Source: Bacteroidota bacterium
GTDB taxonomy: Bacteria > Bacteroidota > Bacteroidia > Bacteroidales > UBA1556
NCBI GenBank assembly: GCA_003973505.1
Contig: QNXT01000058.1
Coordinates: forward strand, 1-8,704
Direction of reading: 5' to 3'
DNA: 8,704 nucleotides
Of this stretch, positions 7,634 through 8,704 are shown one piece after another (positions within the stretch are counted from its first letter, which is position 1; every line of letters begins with the position of its first letter). The position numbers and the translations under genes were made by a program. The notes beneath the pieces were generated by a model that made no database searches, had not been told where the DNA came from, and saw nothing but the letters and a program-made list of their open reading frames with translations.

Positions 7634-7648
7634 ATAATCCCTGATTAT
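7634..7648. other. Weak inverted repeat just after the GWxTD stop codon
   Basis: ATAATC-CCT-GATTAT is a perfect 6-bp stem with a 3-base loop, starting three bases past the TAG stop (7654-7652) on the minus strand. The stem has only one G:C pair and is followed on that strand by AAAATGG, not a U run. It is therefore a poor terminator and more likely allows read-through into rlmB, or has a minor RNA-end or chance role. Confidence 0.25.
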
Positions 7649-7651
7649 TTA

Positions 7652-8704
7652 CTATCGGCGCCATATTTCCAATGAATTATTCCAAGGGGTATTATAAATT
7701 GGCGATCGGTTTAATAGGTAATCGGCATTTGTGAATGGATTGTCGGTTTTATAAAAATCGAATTTCAGATTTTTATTATTCTTTTGATAGCCATAAATCC
7801 AGGTTTCCATTTCTGCATCGCGAAATACCACATCGGGTGGACCAAAAATAATGAATATCATTCCCCGGTCGGTCATCCAACCTTCGCGGTCGGAGTAGAA
7901 TAACATATTAGCTTGTTGTACTCTGTTGTAATACAAACTAATGAGATGCCGAGCCCGTTCTTTATCACCTGCAATTTTAATCCAAAAATCCTCTACTGCT
8001 TTTTGTTTGTTTTCAGCATTAATGATCTTTTTAAACTCTGAATATGAGCTTATATAGCGCAAAGGCATCACCATTTGCATTGATGAGATGATATAAGGGT
8101 AGTTCTGAGTGAATTGGTAAATTGTAACCCCATTCTGTGCCAGCGAGTCCAACATAATGTGGTAATAGCCTTGTTTATTAAAATGAAGTTCTTCGCTTAC
8201 TCCATTATGAAAATGAATGCGGTAAATGGTGTCGGCTCGAACAATTCTTCTGTTTAATGCACTGCTACTCATTGGCGGGCGAGCGGGTTTTAAGTTTGGT
8301 TTGAAATATTTTACCCAAGCGGTTGTAATGTTTGTATCTCGATGATGCAAATGATACGCATCGCCACGTGTTACATAATCCACAATCATGGGTAAGTCGT
8401 CGGAAGCAGTGAGGAAATAGTTTTGTCGTGTGTCGTTCTGAACTTTATCCAGTTCTAAGAATTTTGAATTCTCATTACCGTTATTTTCGTCAGTTAAAGT
8501 TAGTTTGAGGACATAGGAGTTTCCTTTTTCTGCCTTCACTGAAAATGAACCCAGACTCGACACATCTTTGCCATAGTTTAAATCATCGTAAATATAAGTA
8601 CTCCCACTATCAAGTAATTGCTTTGCTTTATAATTATAATAAAGCGCATAATGGATGCGTGCCTGAGCTTCATAAATTGTGGTGTCAGCATCAGATGGTT
8701 GGTA
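7652..8704 (-). CDS. GWxTD domain-containing protein, 5' end cut by window edge
   Basis: The frame ends at the TAG at 7654-7652 and stays open all the way to 8704, giving 350 residues with no true start in view. A GTG codon at 8563-8561 has been usable as a computed start, but coding sense continues 47 codons upstream (EAQARIHYALYYNYKAKQLLDSG and on), so the real start lies outside the window. The signature GWMTD is at 7882-7868, followed by RGMIFIIFGPPDVVF and an ETWIYGY segment, as in the C-terminal GWxTD domain (TIGR04514). Before it is WIKIAGDKERARHLISLYYNRVQQAN, the helical lead-in typical of the family. The upstream part is beta-rich. Family members are usually 400-500 residues with a signal peptide and sit in the cell envelope; their role is not established. 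It lies just upstream of rlmB, probably in the same transcript. Confidence 0.88.
   Translation of the reverse strand, partial: YQPSDADTTIYEAQARIHYALYYNYKAKQLLDSGSTYIYDDLNYGKDVSSLGSFSVKAEKGNSYVLKLTLTDENNGNENSKFLELDKVQNDTRQNYFLTASDDLPMIVDYVTRGDAYHLHHRDTNITTAWVKYFKPNLKPARPPMSSSALNRRIVRADTIYRIHFHNGVSEELHFNKQGYYHIMLDSLAQNGVTIYQFTQNYPYIISSMQMVMPLRYISSYSEFKKIINAENKQKAVEDFWIKIAGDKERARHLISLYYNRVQQANMLFYSDREGWMTDRGMIFIIFGPPDVVFRDAEMETWIYGYQKNNKNLKFDFYKTDNPFTNADYLLNRSPIYNTPWNNSLEIWRR

Noticed and set aside
7634..7648. Inverted repeat as a rho-independent terminator of the GWxTD gene
   Set aside because: It has a short AT stem and is followed by A residues, not U, on the transcribed strand; kept only as a weak structural feature.

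Overview
This window looks like chromosomal DNA from a member of the Bacteroidota. The sequence is AT-rich, there are no convincing Shine-Dalgarno sites ahead of the starts, and promoter -7 boxes resemble TAnnTTTG. Two large secreted proteins carry C-terminal YPNP-type sorting domains of the type IX secretion system (T9SS), and a GWxTD-domain protein and a DUF5684 membrane protein are present. All of these are typical of this phylum. I see no mobile element, CRISPR array, tRNA or rRNA.

Layout. Positions 1-2479 (minus strand) hold a long exported protein built from at least 11 Asp-box (BNR-like) motifs and ending in a T9SS sorting domain. Its last residues run off the left edge, so no stop codon is visible. 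A 105-bp AT-rich divergent intergenic region (2480-2584) separates it from a second T9SS substrate on the plus strand (2585-4501), which is probably another beta-propeller. A small three-helix DUF5684 membrane protein (4554-4946, plus) follows 52 bp later and seems to have its own promoter box. The plus-strand pair meets a minus-strand gene set head-on: the stop codons of the DUF5684 gene and of a GT39/ArnT-like membrane glycosyltransferase (4943-6799, minus) overlap in the palindrome TTAA. Upstream of the glycosyltransferase on the minus strand are rlmB (6826-7584), a 23S rRNA 2'-O-methyltransferase, and a GWxTD-domain protein (7652-8704) whose 5' end lies beyond the right edge. The short gaps suggest the three minus-strand genes are read as one unit.

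How they fit together. The two T9SS proteins are cell-surface or secreted products that share a divergent control region. The minus-strand set mixes rRNA modification, an uncharacterised envelope protein and a periplasm-facing sugar transferase, so it looks like a housekeeping neighbourhood and not a single pathway. I find no clear evidence of a new defence or mobile system. The points most worth a second look are the Asp-box protein, the unassigned 638-residue T9SS substrate, the extra soluble domain on the glycosyltransferase, and the overlapping convergent stops.

Coding density is high. The longest stretch without a gene is the 105-bp divergent region.
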